Origin: an uncultured Mycoplasmatota bacterium
GTDB taxonomy: Bacteria > Bacillota_I > Bacilli_A > RF39 > UBA660
Length of the DNA: 18,533 nt
Reading direction: 5' to 3'
NCBI GenBank assembly: GCA_948472605.1
Contig: CAOKUH010000016.1
Span: 1 to 18,533, forward strand
Shown: positions 1 to 7,673 of the stretch, piece after piece
Layout of the letters: every line of letters starts with the position of its first letter
How positions within the stretch are numbered: position 1 is the stretch's first letter
Program-made: the position numbers and the translations under genes
The notes under the pieces: model-generated
The model's database searches: none
What the model was told of the DNA's origin: nothing
What the model saw: only the letters and a program-made list of their open reading frames with translations

Positions 1-18
1 AACCATTCTATAATGGTT
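1..18. terminator. Hairpin at the left edge, possibly the terminator of a gene outside the window
   Basis: AACCATT (1-7) and AATGGTT (12-18) form a perfect 7-bp stem with a 4-base loop. The following sequence is T-rich but has no clean T run, so termination is a guess. No gene reaches this point from the left within the window. Confidence 0.35.
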
Positions 19-50
19 TGTAAGATTTTGCTGTTTTAAAAGTGTTTAAG

Positions 51-89
51 TTCCGCTATAAATTTTTAATTTTCCGTTTACGTTCCGCT
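51..89. repeat. Three short TTCCGYT repeats
   Basis: TTCCGCT occurs at 51-57 and 83-89, with a variant TTCCGTT at 72-78. All three are in non-coding DNA in the same orientation. Such spacing could serve a DNA-binding protein of element 1, but no function can be assigned. Confidence 0.35.
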
Positions 90-136
90 TAGAATGTGTT
101 ATTATGGTAATATAGGATAATTAGAAAATAATATAA

Positions 137-160
137 AAACTTACAATTTGTAGGTTTTTT
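137..160 (+). terminator. Rho-independent terminator-like hairpin
   Basis: AAACTTAC (137-144) pairs with GTAGGTTT (150-157), including one G-T pair, across a 5-base loop, and the T run continues to 160. It would stop a plus-strand transcript entering from the left. Confidence 0.5.
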
Positions 161-291
161 CTTTGGCAAAAATAAGCATTTTTAGTTATAAATTTTTGTC
201 TAAAGTTTTCATGTTGACCTATATAATTGTTTTAATATCTAGTTCAATATGAACTGATATAGATAGATTAAAAATATAAAATTGGACTTTA

Positions 292-316
292 GGGAGATAT
301 ATTATCTCTCTTTTTT
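292..316 (+). terminator. Rho-independent terminator-like hairpin
   Basis: GGGAGATA (292-299) pairs with TATCTCTC (303-310) through a 3-base loop, followed by six T (311-316). A weaker outer pairing of GGAC (284-287) with GTCC (320-323) is possible. This is the best terminator in the leader of element 1, and it could also act as an attenuator before the gene at 598. Confidence 0.55.
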
Positions 317-458
317 CATGTCCTTTTTTATTTTTTTAAAAGGAAGGAGAGTGAATTTTATAAATAAAACATGAAGTTATAAGAAATAATTTTCGTAAAA
401 ATTAGTAATAATATTGGTTATTTTTTGAAGATTTAATAATTGATTTTGAAAAAATCTC

Positions 459-539
459 TAAACTGTCGGAGACTAATGGAGGTCTTAGGGATATGCCCTA
501 ACGAGTATTGGGTGTGTAGACACCATGCTTGATAGTTTA
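459..539 (+). other. Multi-hairpin structured non-coding segment (oriT or RNA candidate)
   Basis: A long-range stem TAAACTGTC (459-467) / GATAGTTTA (531-539) encloses three local hairpins: AGAC/GTCT (470-473/482-485), TTAGGG/CCCTAA (485-490/496-501, sharing one base with the first) and GGTGT/ACACC (511-515/520-524, loop GTAG). It lies 58 bases before the gene at 598. The segment is less AT-rich than its surroundings. It could be the oriT or a cis-acting RNA of element 1. I do not recognise it as a known RNA family. The rest of 1-597 shows no convincing gene. Confidence 0.45.
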
Positions 540-597
540 AGTAGTAAAAAAGACAAATTTCAGTAACCCCAAATTTTAAAGAAAAGGAGGCATTTTC

Positions 598-1137
598 ATG
601 GGAAAATTGTATGTTGATCCTTATTGGTTTCTTTGTAAGAAACTTTCATTTTCATATCAAGAGCATTTTGAAATTTTGAAAAAAATAAAACGTCGTTCTA
701 AATGGCATAATGCGTTCCGTTATCGAAAGTCAACAGTAGACGGATCTACTATTACTTCTGTATCCGTAGAATGTCTAATTTGGTTTATAGAAGTAGAATT
801 CAAAGAAGGTAATTCAAAAGACTTAAAAATTAATTTTCTTGAAAGGTATATTGAAGTGCTAGAAGACTATTTGAAAATTCCTCATGAAAGACTAGAGTAT
901 TGTGACCTACCATTAAAATATTTAAGAACTCATTTTAATAAAACAAAAAATGCCATAGGGGTAGCAACAAATAGAATGCAGAAACATTTTCCTTATCCTC
1001 TTAAATATGTTAAGTATGGAAAAGTCTATGTTTCTGCTATTGGTATTAAATGGTTAAATGAAAAGTATTTTAGAACAAAATATATAGAGTATTTAGAGAA
1101 CTATAAAGACTCGTTAGAAAGTAGAATTTCTAATTAG
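598..1137 (+). CDS. 179-aa protein of unknown function, element 1
   Basis: The ATG at 598 follows a strong AAAAGGAGG site with normal spacing and the gene ends in TAG. The protein is soluble, rich in Lys, Tyr and aromatic residues, and has no signal peptide or membrane segment. The C-terminal half (about residues 95-175) is basic and mostly helical, with a segment around PLKYVKYGKVYVSAIGIKWL that could be a winged-helix or similar DNA-binding unit; this is inference from composition only. It sits between the structured segment at 459-539 and the recombinase module, a place where mobilizable elements often keep accessory DNA-processing or regulatory proteins. I do not recognise the family. Confidence 0.75.
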   Translation: MGKLYVDPYWFLCKKLSFSYQEHFEILKKIKRRSKWHNAFRYRKSTVDGSTITSVSVECLIWFIEVEFKEGNSKDLKINFLERYIEVLEDYLKIPHERLEYCDLPLKYLRTHFNKTKNAIGVATNRMQKHFPYPLKYVKYGKVYVSAIGIKWLNEKYFRTKYIEYLENYKDSLESRISN

Positions 1138-1199
1138 TCTTTTTTTGATGTAATCAGTCTTGTGTCTTAAAAATATAATTTAGAGAGGGAGCTGTTTAT

Positions 1200-1316
1200 A
1201 TGAATTTAACTATTGAGAACTATGATAAGAATGAAAATAGAATTGAACCTAAAAAAATAATTTTAAATCAGGCATTAATATATACATTGCTAAAGAAGTA
1301 TCTAAAAGAAGTGTAA
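1200..1316 (+). CDS. 38-aa small protein upstream of serine recombinase 1
   Basis: ATG at 1200 follows GAGAGGGAG with suitable spacing and the frame closes at TAA (1314-1316). The peptide is charged at the N-terminus and ends in an amphipathic stretch, IYTLLKKYLKEV. Small helical proteins are often placed directly upstream of large serine recombinases in Firmicutes elements, and element 2 has one in the equivalent place (5514-5639). A role in recombination control is inference from position. It could also be a leader peptide. Confidence 0.5.
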   Translation: MNLTIENYDKNENRIEPKKIILNQALIYTLLKKYLKEV

Positions 1317-1412
1317 TAATCTATAAGTATTTCATTTTTTGTATAAAAATGGTATTATGTAGTTGCAAGTTTTTTTACAAAAAATGCTTTTATAAAAGAA
1401 GGAGGAAAAAAT

Positions 1413-2789
1413 ATTAACGATATAAAAGCAGAAGTAAAAAAAATTAAAGCTCTTTATGTTCGTGTATCAACAGATGCTCAAGTTGATGGATATTCAATAG
1501 AAGCTCAAATAGAATCATTAGAAGGTTACTTGAAAAGTCAAGGATGGTCTGATTATGAATTATATGCTGATCCAGGATTTAGTGGTAAGAACTTAGAAAG
1601 ACCTGCAATTCAGAAATTAATAAAAGACTGTGAAGATGGAAAAATTGATACGGTTTTAGTTTTCAAACTAGATAGACTATCTCGTAGTCAAAAAGACACT
1701 TTATATTTAATTGAAGAAATATTTAATAATAATGAAGTTGGTTTTATTTCTGTTAGAGAAAGCTTTGATACGACTACTCCATTTGGTAAGGCAATGATTG
1801 GAATATTATCAGTATTTGCTCAATTAGAAAGAGAAACTATTTTAGAGCGTACTAGAATTGGTCTTAAAAAACGAGCTGAAAATGGTTATTGGCGAGGTGG
1901 AGGAAAAACTCCTTTTGCTTATGATTACGATAAAGAAGCAGGTATGCTTGTTATCAATGAGGAAAGAAAAGTCATCTTTGATTTAATGAAAACATTAAGA
2001 CTTCAAGGATATAGTTATAATGAACTTTCTAGAGTAACTGGATATGATGAATCGTGGATTCAAGGTATATTAAGTTCTAAAACTAATTTAGGGAAGATTC
2101 CATTTAAAGGTGAACTTTATGATGGTAAACATGAAGCCATAATTAGCGAAGAAGAATACAAGCAATTACAAACAATAGAAAAACAAAGAAGTAAAAATCA
2201 ACATGCAAGTCATTATCTTTTATCAGGTAAAATATATTGTGGTAATTGTGGAGCAAAGTACCGTTATCAAAAATGGGGACAAAGAATTATTTGTTATTGC
2301 TACTCTAGGCAAAAGAGTAAACCAAAATTAATCAAAGATCCGAATTGTAATAATATAAGGCTTGATAGTTTTGAAATTGAGGATAACTTCTTAGAACAAT
2401 TATTTGCCATGTCTTTAAATGAAGAATTATTCAGGAGTACCTTTGATTTATCTAAAACAAATCTTGTTGATGAACTTAATGTAAGACTGGATAAGACACA
2501 GAAAAAAATTGAAAATTTGATTCAATTACTTTCAGATAATATAGCAAATGAAGAAATAAAATGCGAACTTGCTAAATTAACAAGTGAAAAGTCGAATATA
2601 ATTAAAGAGTTAGAAAATATAAAAGAAAAAGAAAGAACAACCAAAACTTATGATAAAATAAAAAATCTAGAATCTGTTTGGCCTGATATGGAGTTTAAAG
2701 AAAAACGAAATATAGTTGAACAATTACTAGATAAAATAGTTGTAGATGGGAAGACTTTAAAAATTTATTGGAATGTTAGTGAAAGCTAA
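1413..2789 (+). CDS. Large serine recombinase (integrase) of element 1, ATT start
   Basis: Site-specific recombinase that would cut and rejoin attP and attB through a Ser-DNA link. From ATT the protein is 458 aa. The resolvase domain covers about residues 12-150, with catalytic Ser19 in YVRVST, a KLDRLSRS motif, and FAQLERETILERTR leading into the long helix. A recombinase domain, a Cys-rich zinc ribbon (YCGNCG with later Cys residues) and a coiled coil follow. No ATG, GTG or TTG lies in frame before the catalytic Ser; the first TTG is at 1530 and would remove it. GAAGGAGG (1398-1405) lies 7 bases before ATT at 1413, so ATT is the most likely start. The gene ends about 40 bases from the broken permease, as expected for an integrase beside its attachment site. 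Confidence 0.88.
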   Translation: MNDIKAEVKKIKALYVRVSTDAQVDGYSIEAQIESLEGYLKSQGWSDYELYADPGFSGKNLERPAIQKLIKDCEDGKIDTVLVFKLDRLSRSQKDTLYLIEEIFNNNEVGFISVRESFDTTTPFGKAMIGILSVFAQLERETILERTRIGLKKRAENGYWRGGGKTPFAYDYDKEAGMLVINEERKVIFDLMKTLRLQGYSYNELSRVTGYDESWIQGILSSKTNLGKIPFKGELYDGKHEAIISEEEYKQLQTIEKQRSKNQHASHYLLSGKIYCGNCGAKYRYQKWGQRIICYCYSRQKSKPKLIKDPNCNNIRLDSFEIEDNFLEQLFAMSLNEELFRSTFDLSKTNLVDELNVRLDKTQKKIENLIQLLSDNIANEEIKCELAKLTSEKSNIIKELENIKEKERTTKTYDKIKNLESVWPDMEFKEKRNIVEQLLDKIVVDGKTLKIYWNVSES

Positions 2790-2814
2790 CATAAAAAATA
2801 TAAAGTTTTCTCTA

Positions 2815-2831
2815 CATATGTCTTAGCTCCC
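2815..2831. other. Right attachment junction of element 1 in the permease gene
   Basis: Read on the minus strand, the permease frame runs normally to Ser-Leu-Ile-Gly, then hits Ser-stop (TAA at 2823-2825). Family permeases continue with about 45 more residues after this motif. The break lies 34-42 bases past the recombinase stop. The exact crossover is probably within 2826-2831 but cannot be fixed, because the other end of element 1 lies left of the window. Confidence 0.65.
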
Positions 2832-3440
2832 GATTAAAGACATTGAAATATTAATTTTTAAAGAAGATATAATGGTACTATAAGATGATGGAATAACTAC
2901 TTTTGTTAAAATCTGAAATTTATTTGCTTTAAAAGATTTCAATAGTTTTATTTTATAAATGTCGGTATTTAAGAAACCATTATAAATAGTAATGATACTT
3001 ATAATTAAATTAATAAGCAAAGCCATAGTTATAATTGATTTAGTATTAGCCCCTGTCCAAATAATAATAATTGGGCCAAGTGCGACTTTTGGTAGCGAAT
3101 TTAGCATCGTTAAAAAAGGATCAATTATTTTGGAAATAGTTTTAAATTCATAAAGTAAAATAGCAATTATAAAACCTAAAGAGATACCTAGAATAAACGC
3201 AATTAAAGTTTCAAAAATAGTCGTAAATATATGTGAGAATAAATTATAATTTTGTTGTAACGAAATGATAGTCTCTATAATCTTTTTAGGGCTAGAAAAG
3301 ATAAAAGGATTTATTATTTTTTTATCAGATAATATTTGCCAGCTAAAGAAAAAAATTAAGACAATTGCTATTTGAAAACATATGATAATAATTTTATTTT
3401 TCTTTATTTTTTTTAAATAATTTTGTTGTTCTTTAGACAT
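2823..3440 (-). pseudogene. ABC transporter permease (SsuC/TauC type), 3' end lost to element 1
   Basis: Inner-membrane subunit of an importer of the nitrate/sulfonate/taurine/thiamine-precursor class. Several membrane segments are visible (about residues 15-37, 75-98, 110-130, 135-155), and the EAA-type cytoplasmic loop that docks on the ATPase is near residues 165-190 (KLLKSFKANKFQILTKVVIP). The frame ends at residue 205, just after SLIG, where a typical member of about 250 aa would continue with its last membrane helices. The start ATG overlaps the end of the ATPase by 8 bases, so the two were translationally coupled. The missing 3' part should lie at the left end of element 1, outside the window. 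The fragment is unlikely to make a working channel. Confidence 0.85.
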
Positions 3441-3768
3441 TTATATCTAAATCCTTCCATAATTTATCATAATATTCCATAAATTTTTTATCTTTTCGAT
3501 TATTGATAGGATTTTGTTTATTTTCTAAAACTATTTCGTAAACTTTTTTAACTATTGATGGTCTTTTAGATAGTACATAAACTTTATCAGACATGGATAC
3601 AGCTTCTGAAATATCATGTGTAACCATAATTGCTGTTTGTTTTTCTTTTTTTATAATTTCATAAACATCATTGCTAATTTTAAGACGGCTTTGATAATCA
3701 AGAGCATTAAATGGTTCATCTAAAAGAAGGATATTGGGCTTTATAGCAAGTGTTCTTATTAAGGCTAC
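3433..3768 (-). pseudogene. ABC transporter ATPase, 3' part (split by element 2)
   Basis: The reading frame enters from element 2 at 3768 with VALIRTLA, then shows Walker B (ILLLDEP), the D-loop (NALD) and the H-loop His (MVTHD), and ends at TAA. It lacks Walker A and the signature motif, which lie 11.3 kb away at 15083-15496. Joined at the GT dinucleotide, the two parts make a 750-base uninterrupted frame (249 aa), the usual size of SsuB/TauB ATPases. The internal ATG at 3627 (MVTHD) has no obvious ribosome site and could give only a 64-aa non-functional piece. Confidence 0.92.
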
Positions 3769-3792
3769 TGTATGAATATAGTGAAGACACTT
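3767..3792. other. Left attachment site of element 2
   Basis: The core is AC (3767-3768; GT on the minus strand). To its right is the element arm TGTATGAAT (3769-3777), extended imperfectly to 3792. To its left is host ATPase coding sequence. The arm is the inverted counterpart of ATTCATACA at 15072-15080. Confidence 0.85.
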
Positions 3793-3828
3793 TTTATTTT
3801 TTCTTTAAATTTTAATATGTATAAGGGA

Positions 3829-5442
3829 TTATTCAAAATTCCATTTTATTTGAATATCCCTAGTGTTTGTTTCTTCGTTTAACTTTCCTATATAAATTTT
3901 GTCAATAAATTCATCAACAATAAGTTTATTTAATTCATTAAGATTTTGATATTTACTAAATATTTTATCATTATTTTTAGAAGTTTCTTCTTTCACTTTA
4001 TAATAGGCTATTTCGTTATTTATAGACTTGATTTGATTGCTGTATATATCTTCATTTTTATTATAATCAGTTATTAAATCTTTGAATTGTTCAACTGTTA
4101 TAATTCCATTAACTTTATCTTCATATAGACTCTTTAAATAATTTCTAGTTTTAGAAATTTCTTTTTCAGCATTTTCCTTTTGCTTTTCTAATGATTTTAT
4201 TTTATCAGTAAATCTATTTGATTTCTTTTTGGAATCTAGGTTATTTAATTCATTTTGATCGTAATATTTTTTGATCTTCTTATTTATTGCATCTAAAACT
4301 ACATTTTCAAGTGCATCATACCTTATAGCCGATTTATTGATACAATCATCATATCCATCACGATTACCTGAACAAACTAAATACTCGTGCCTACTAGAGT
4401 TCTTTTTTCTCATATAGTGCTTACATTCAAGACAAAATACTTTACCTGAAAATAAATGTACAACTCCTGTTGCTTTTACAGGTTTCGTTCTTTCTTTCAT
4501 AGCAACTTGTACTTTATTAAATGTTTCCTCATCAATGATAGCTTCGTGAGTATTTTCAATTTTTATCCATTCCTTTTTATCTTTTTGTTTAATTTTATGG
4601 TTTTTATAACTAACAGTCGTTCTTTTTCCTTGAATTAGATGCCCTAAATATAATTCGTTTGTCAGAATGGTTTTAATGGCATTTGTTGACCATTTAATCT
4701 TTTCTCTAGGTCTATTACTAATAACATTTAATTTAATTCCTTTTTGGTATTTATAAAGGGAAGGGCAAGGTATATTTTTGCCATTTAGATATTTTGCTAT
4801 TCCTGTGAATCCTAATCCTGTTAAATATAAGTCAAAAATATCTTTAACGATTTCAGCAGCCACAGGATCTACAATTAATTTATTATTATCTTCCTTAGAA
4901 ACTTCATATCCAAATGAGGCAAAAGGAGAAATAAATTCTCCTTGTTTCATTTTAGCATTAAAAGCACTTCTAATATTATTAGATACATCTTCTAAATACC
5001 ATTCATTTACAAGCCCATTTATTTGTCTTGATTTCTTATTGCCTTTGTTTGCAGTATCAGCATTATCAGCAAGACTTATAAATCTAACTCCCCATTCAAT
5101 AAACTTATTATGAAGATATTTTTCTATAATTTCCATATCTCTTGAAAATCTTGATTGGCTTTTGCATAAAACAACATCAATCTTTCCATTTTCACAATCT
5201 CTAATAAGTCTTTCAAACTCAGGTCTATAAGTTCCTGCACCTGATAAATCTTCATCACAATATTCATCAACTAAAACAAATTCTTCTCTTTTGTTAATCT
5301 CTGCCATAAGAAGATGTCTTTGATTCTTGATAGATTCGCTATCATCTTCTTTATTTACTTTGTCTTTATCTTCATCAGATAATCTTTCGTAAATACCAAC
5401 TCTTAATACTTTCTTACTCTCAACACTCTCCATTTCATTCAT
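3829..5442 (-). CDS. Large serine recombinase (integrase) of element 2
   Basis: Integrase that most likely put element 2 into the ATPase gene; its 3' end is about 60 bases from the left attachment site. It is 537 aa from ATG at 5442, chosen because GGAGG (minus strand, 5451-5455) lies 8 bases upstream; an ATG at 5499 would add 19 residues without a ribosome site. The resolvase domain has Ser22 (GIYERLS), DEDLSG, and KSQSRFSRD. A recombinase domain follows (GLGFTGIAKYLN...), then a zinc ribbon (VFCLECKHYMRKK, then two later Cys), a coiled coil (about 420-500) and a C-terminal tail ending DIQIKWNFE. No clear terminator separates it from the host fragments downstream, so its transcript may run into the ATPase and permease remnants. 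Confidence 0.95.
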   Translation of the reverse strand: MNEMESVESKKVLRVGIYERLSDEDKDKVNKEDDSESIKNQRHLLMAEINKREEFVLVDEYCDEDLSGAGTYRPEFERLIRDCENGKIDVVLCKSQSRFSRDMEIIEKYLHNKFIEWGVRFISLADNADTANKGNKKSRQINGLVNEWYLEDVSNNIRSAFNAKMKQGEFISPFASFGYEVSKEDNNKLIVDPVAAEIVKDIFDLYLTGLGFTGIAKYLNGKNIPCPSLYKYQKGIKLNVISNRPREKIKWSTNAIKTILTNELYLGHLIQGKRTTVSYKNHKIKQKDKKEWIKIENTHEAIIDEETFNKVQVAMKERTKPVKATGVVHLFSGKVFCLECKHYMRKKNSSRHEYLVCSGNRDGYDDCINKSAIRYDALENVVLDAINKKIKKYYDQNELNNLDSKKKSNRFTDKIKSLEKQKENAEKEISKTRNYLKSLYEDKVNGIITVEQFKDLITDYNKNEDIYSNQIKSINNEIAYYKVKEETSKNNDKIFSKYQNLNELNKLIVDEFIDKIYIGKLNEETNTRDIQIKWNFE

Positions 5443-5513
5443 AACTATTACCTCCAATATAAAGGCAATAATTAAGTTTAAAGTTAAACTTATAACCAAT
5501 ACTATTATAACAT

Positions 5514-5639
5514 TTATTTAGCTGTATTAACATTAAACTCCATAAATTCAATTATTTTATACAACTTTTTGTTAATTATTTCTTTTAATTTAGTATCAGT
5601 TATCTCATCATCTACAATATCAATAACATTATATTGCAT
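5514..5639 (-). CDS. 41-aa small protein upstream of serine recombinase 2
   Basis: ATG at 5639 follows GAAAGGGGT on the minus strand and the frame closes with TAA. The sequence is helical and charged (DEITDTKLKEIINKKLYKIIEF). It lies 71 bases before the integrase on the same strand and is the positional counterpart of the 38-aa ORF at 1200-1316. Co-transcription with the integrase is likely; a role as a recombination directionality or regulatory factor is inference. Confidence 0.55.
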   Translation of the reverse strand: MQYNVIDIVDDEITDTKLKEIINKKLYKIIEFMEFNVNTAK

Positions 5640-5662
5640 CTATTTACCCCTTTCAAAAAAAC

Positions 5663-5719
5663 TCAAGTTTGAGAGATAAAAAGATATTTGTAATCAATTA
5701 TTTGTAATTTTTTCTTCAT
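5663..5719 (-). CDS. 18-aa possible leader peptide
   Basis: ATG at 5719 has a strong GGAGG site on the minus strand and the frame ends at TGA. The stop overlaps a short inverted repeat, CTCA-AACT-TGAG, followed by seven T on the minus strand. This resembles a leader peptide with an attenuator in front of the 41-aa ORF and the integrase. The good ribosome site is the only positive evidence. Confidence 0.3.
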   Translation of the reverse strand: MKKKLQIIDYKYLFISQT

Positions 5720-5873
5720 ATTATCAATCCTCCAATCACTACTTAATTTAAAATAATATTTTTTGGTACATTTAATTTTAAAAGGTTAGTTTATTTTTAA
5801 TTTTACATTTATACAATTTTTCTTGATTTATGGTTACAAATTCTTTTTATTAAAATATTAAGAGTTATTTATA

Positions 5874-7334
5874 TTACATACTTATTTCAAAATCATCTGA
5901 TTTATCTTTTTCAGGTTTCTCATATTTGCGATTAACACCATTTGCATAGTGTTCCATGTCATCATAATTTATCTCATCATCTTTTTTATAATGAATACCT
6001 AATTTATGACCTAAGGCTCTGCAAATCTTATCACAAAAATTAAACATTTTTTCTTTAAAGTTAGAAAGTGTTTCCTGTAATTCATTAACTTTTGATTCTA
6101 GTTTTTCAATAATAGAGTTTTTTTCTTTTATTATTGTTTTTTGTTTAGATATAATTTGTTCTTGCTCATAAATTTTAGTATCTCTTTCTTTAATAGCTCT
6201 ACCATCTTTTAATTTGCTATTTTCACTTTGAAGATTTCCAAGTTTTTGTGTTAGTTCTTCAAGTAGTACATCTTTTTTCTTTATTACATTTTTATTACTA
6301 GAATTTTCTTTTTGCATTTGTTTAGAAAAATCAATTAAGTTAGCAATATCTTCATCTTTATATCCTATAACTTTTCTTTTTATAGGATTTATGATTTTAT
6401 TTGTACTAAATTCAGATATTTCTTTTGAAGTTTGTAATTCAATTTCATTTAATTTTTTATTCTTTTCAAATTCGATTTTCATTTCACTTATTTGTTCATT
6501 TAAATCTTCGATTTCTTTTTCTGCTTTCGTTTTATGGTGTTTATTATCTCCAATATTTCCCCGAAAGAGATTATATCCCTTTTCTGTAATATACTTGTTA
6601 TAATCATCTTGAATTTTTGCATAAGATGTTTTACCACCTAATGTTTTCCAAAACTGATCACAATTTAGAAATTTTCCTGTTTCAGTTTTAAACACATTTT
6701 TTTCATTTTTGTCCTTCTTTTGAACAGGATACATTTTTTTATTTCCTTTTTTATCTATTCCTTCACGATAGATTATATTTCCACTTGCATCAGTTTCAAA
6801 TACTTTCCTTTTTACCTCATTTACGATAGGCATAAAGTAAAAGTGTAAGTGTGGTGTATCTTCATCATAATGAACTTGTGCATAAATTACATTATCTTTT
6901 CCAACAAGATTTTCTAAAAAATTATAACTATCATTGAAAAAATCTTTAACCCTTTGTGGTATATCTTCATCAGTTTTTATATCAGGTACTAGAATAGGTT
7001 TTCCTTTATCTTTACCTACTTGATGCACTCTATTACTATCTTTAAACTTCATTCCCAAACTTTGAAAAAAATCTTTTCCACTTGTAACGATAGCACCATT
7101 TAGTAAATTGGTATTCTTGCCATCATTATAATATATTTTATTATCTTTCAATTTAGAATAGACTTGTTCTTGTAGAGTAGGTTTAGATAATGGTACATAA
7201 CTGTAATTAAAAATTGTTCTTTCTTGATCGTAATTACCTGTACCTTTTCTTTTAGTAAGTTCTACTCCAAGTCCACCTAAATCTGCTGATTTATATTTAC
7301 TTTCAAATCTTAATACTTGATTTCCATCATACAT
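5874..7334 (-). CDS. MobV-family relaxase (Pre/Mob plasmid recombination enzyme)
   Basis: DNA strand transferase that would nick the oriT and lead the transferred strand during mobilization. The protein has 486 aa; ATG at 7334 follows AGGAGG. The metal-binding motif is clear: VHYDEDTPHLHF with H155, H162 and H164 and acidic residues between, as in the Pre/Mob family (PF01076). The N-terminal catalytic domain runs to about residue 260, then a long coiled coil (about 270-430) and an acidic tail. The N-terminal motif LGGLGVELTKRKGTGNYD differs from the pMV158 type but fits the wider family. It lies next to a hairpin-dense region (7371-7564) on its upstream side, the normal oriT position. There are no transfer-channel genes nearby, so it depends on a helper. 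Confidence 0.92.
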   Translation of the reverse strand: MYDGNQVLRFESKYKSADLGGLGVELTKRKGTGNYDQERTIFNYSYVPLSKPTLQEQVYSKLKDNKIYYNDGKNTNLLNGAIVTSGKDFFQSLGMKFKDSNRVHQVGKDKGKPILVPDIKTDEDIPQRVKDFFNDSYNFLENLVGKDNVIYAQVHYDEDTPHLHFYFMPIVNEVKRKVFETDASGNIIYREGIDKKGNKKMYPVQKKDKNEKNVFKTETGKFLNCDQFWKTLGGKTSYAKIQDDYNKYITEKGYNLFRGNIGDNKHHKTKAEKEIEDLNEQISEMKIEFEKNKKLNEIELQTSKEISEFSTNKIINPIKRKVIGYKDEDIANLIDFSKQMQKENSSNKNVIKKKDVLLEELTQKLGNLQSENSKLKDGRAIKERDTKIYEQEQIISKQKTIIKEKNSIIEKLESKVNELQETLSNFKEKMFNFCDKICRALGHKLGIHYKKDDEINYDDMEHYANGVNRKYEKPEKDKSDDFEISM

Positions 7335-7370
7335 TTAATTCCTCCTTTGTTTGTGCTTCTTTAAGTTGTG

Positions 7371-7564
7371 AGGTCATTTATTGACCTATCTCACTAGGGC
7401 ATAGCCCACGTGAGATTAGGGAGTTCCCTAATAACCCCTTGCTTGTTTAATCGCAAATGCCAATACTCACGTAAAGGCAAATGCTTATAAACAAGATTAA
7501 ATAATAAGTACCTACTAGGCACTTATTATTTAATAAATTATGAAAGAGTAAACCTTTCATAATT
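7371..7564. other. Candidate oriT: cluster of inverted repeats upstream of the relaxase
   Basis: Six inverted repeats fall in about 195 bases: AGGTCA/TGACCT (7371-7376/7382-7387); ATCTCAC/GTGAGAT (7388-7394/7410-7416) enclosing GGGC/GCCC; ATTAGGGA/TCCCTAAT (7415-7422/7425-7432); CTTGTTTA/TAAACAAG (7442-7449/7488-7495); a 13-bp stem at 7497-7509/7521-7533; and an 11-bp stem at 7536-7546/7554-7564. GCAAATGC occurs twice as a direct repeat within the fourth. MobV relaxases act at oriTs made of such repeats just upstream of mob. The nick site cannot be named from sequence alone; part of the region may be a single-strand origin or terminator. Confidence 0.65.
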
Positions 7565-7634
7565 GTAAAAATATTCACTATCGCCACTTTCATCAGCAGA
7601 GCTGACAAAACGTGCCTCGTTCATTTTTTACCTA

Positions 7635-7655
7635 TAACTTTTTTGAAAAAAGTTA
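7635..7655. terminator. AT-rich palindrome after the RepA-like gene
   Basis: TAACTTTTTT (7635-7644) and AAAAAAGTTA (7646-7655) are perfect inverted repeats around one base. On the minus strand this lies 19 bases after the RepA-like stop codon, so it may limit read-through toward the oriT. The stem is A/T only, so termination is moderate at best. Confidence 0.35.
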
Positions 7656-7673
7656 CAAAAATTCTTATGAAAA

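Noticed and set aside
340..400. Gene starting after the AAGGAAGGAGAG site near 341-352
   Set aside because: All following frames close within a few codons; it may be an orphan ribosome site.
4456..5113. Two antisense ORFs inside recombinase 2 (60 and 111 codons)
   Set aside because: They have no ribosome sites and their composition mirrors the opposite-strand recombinase gene.
5442..5499. Longer N-terminus for recombinase 2 from ATG 5499
   Set aside because: The extra 19 residues are hydrophobic and unlike the family, there is no ribosome site, and ATG 5442 has GGAGG at ideal spacing.
7497..7564. CRISPR array in the hairpin cluster
   Set aside because: The repeats are inverted, of different sequence and length, with no regular spacers and no cas genes.
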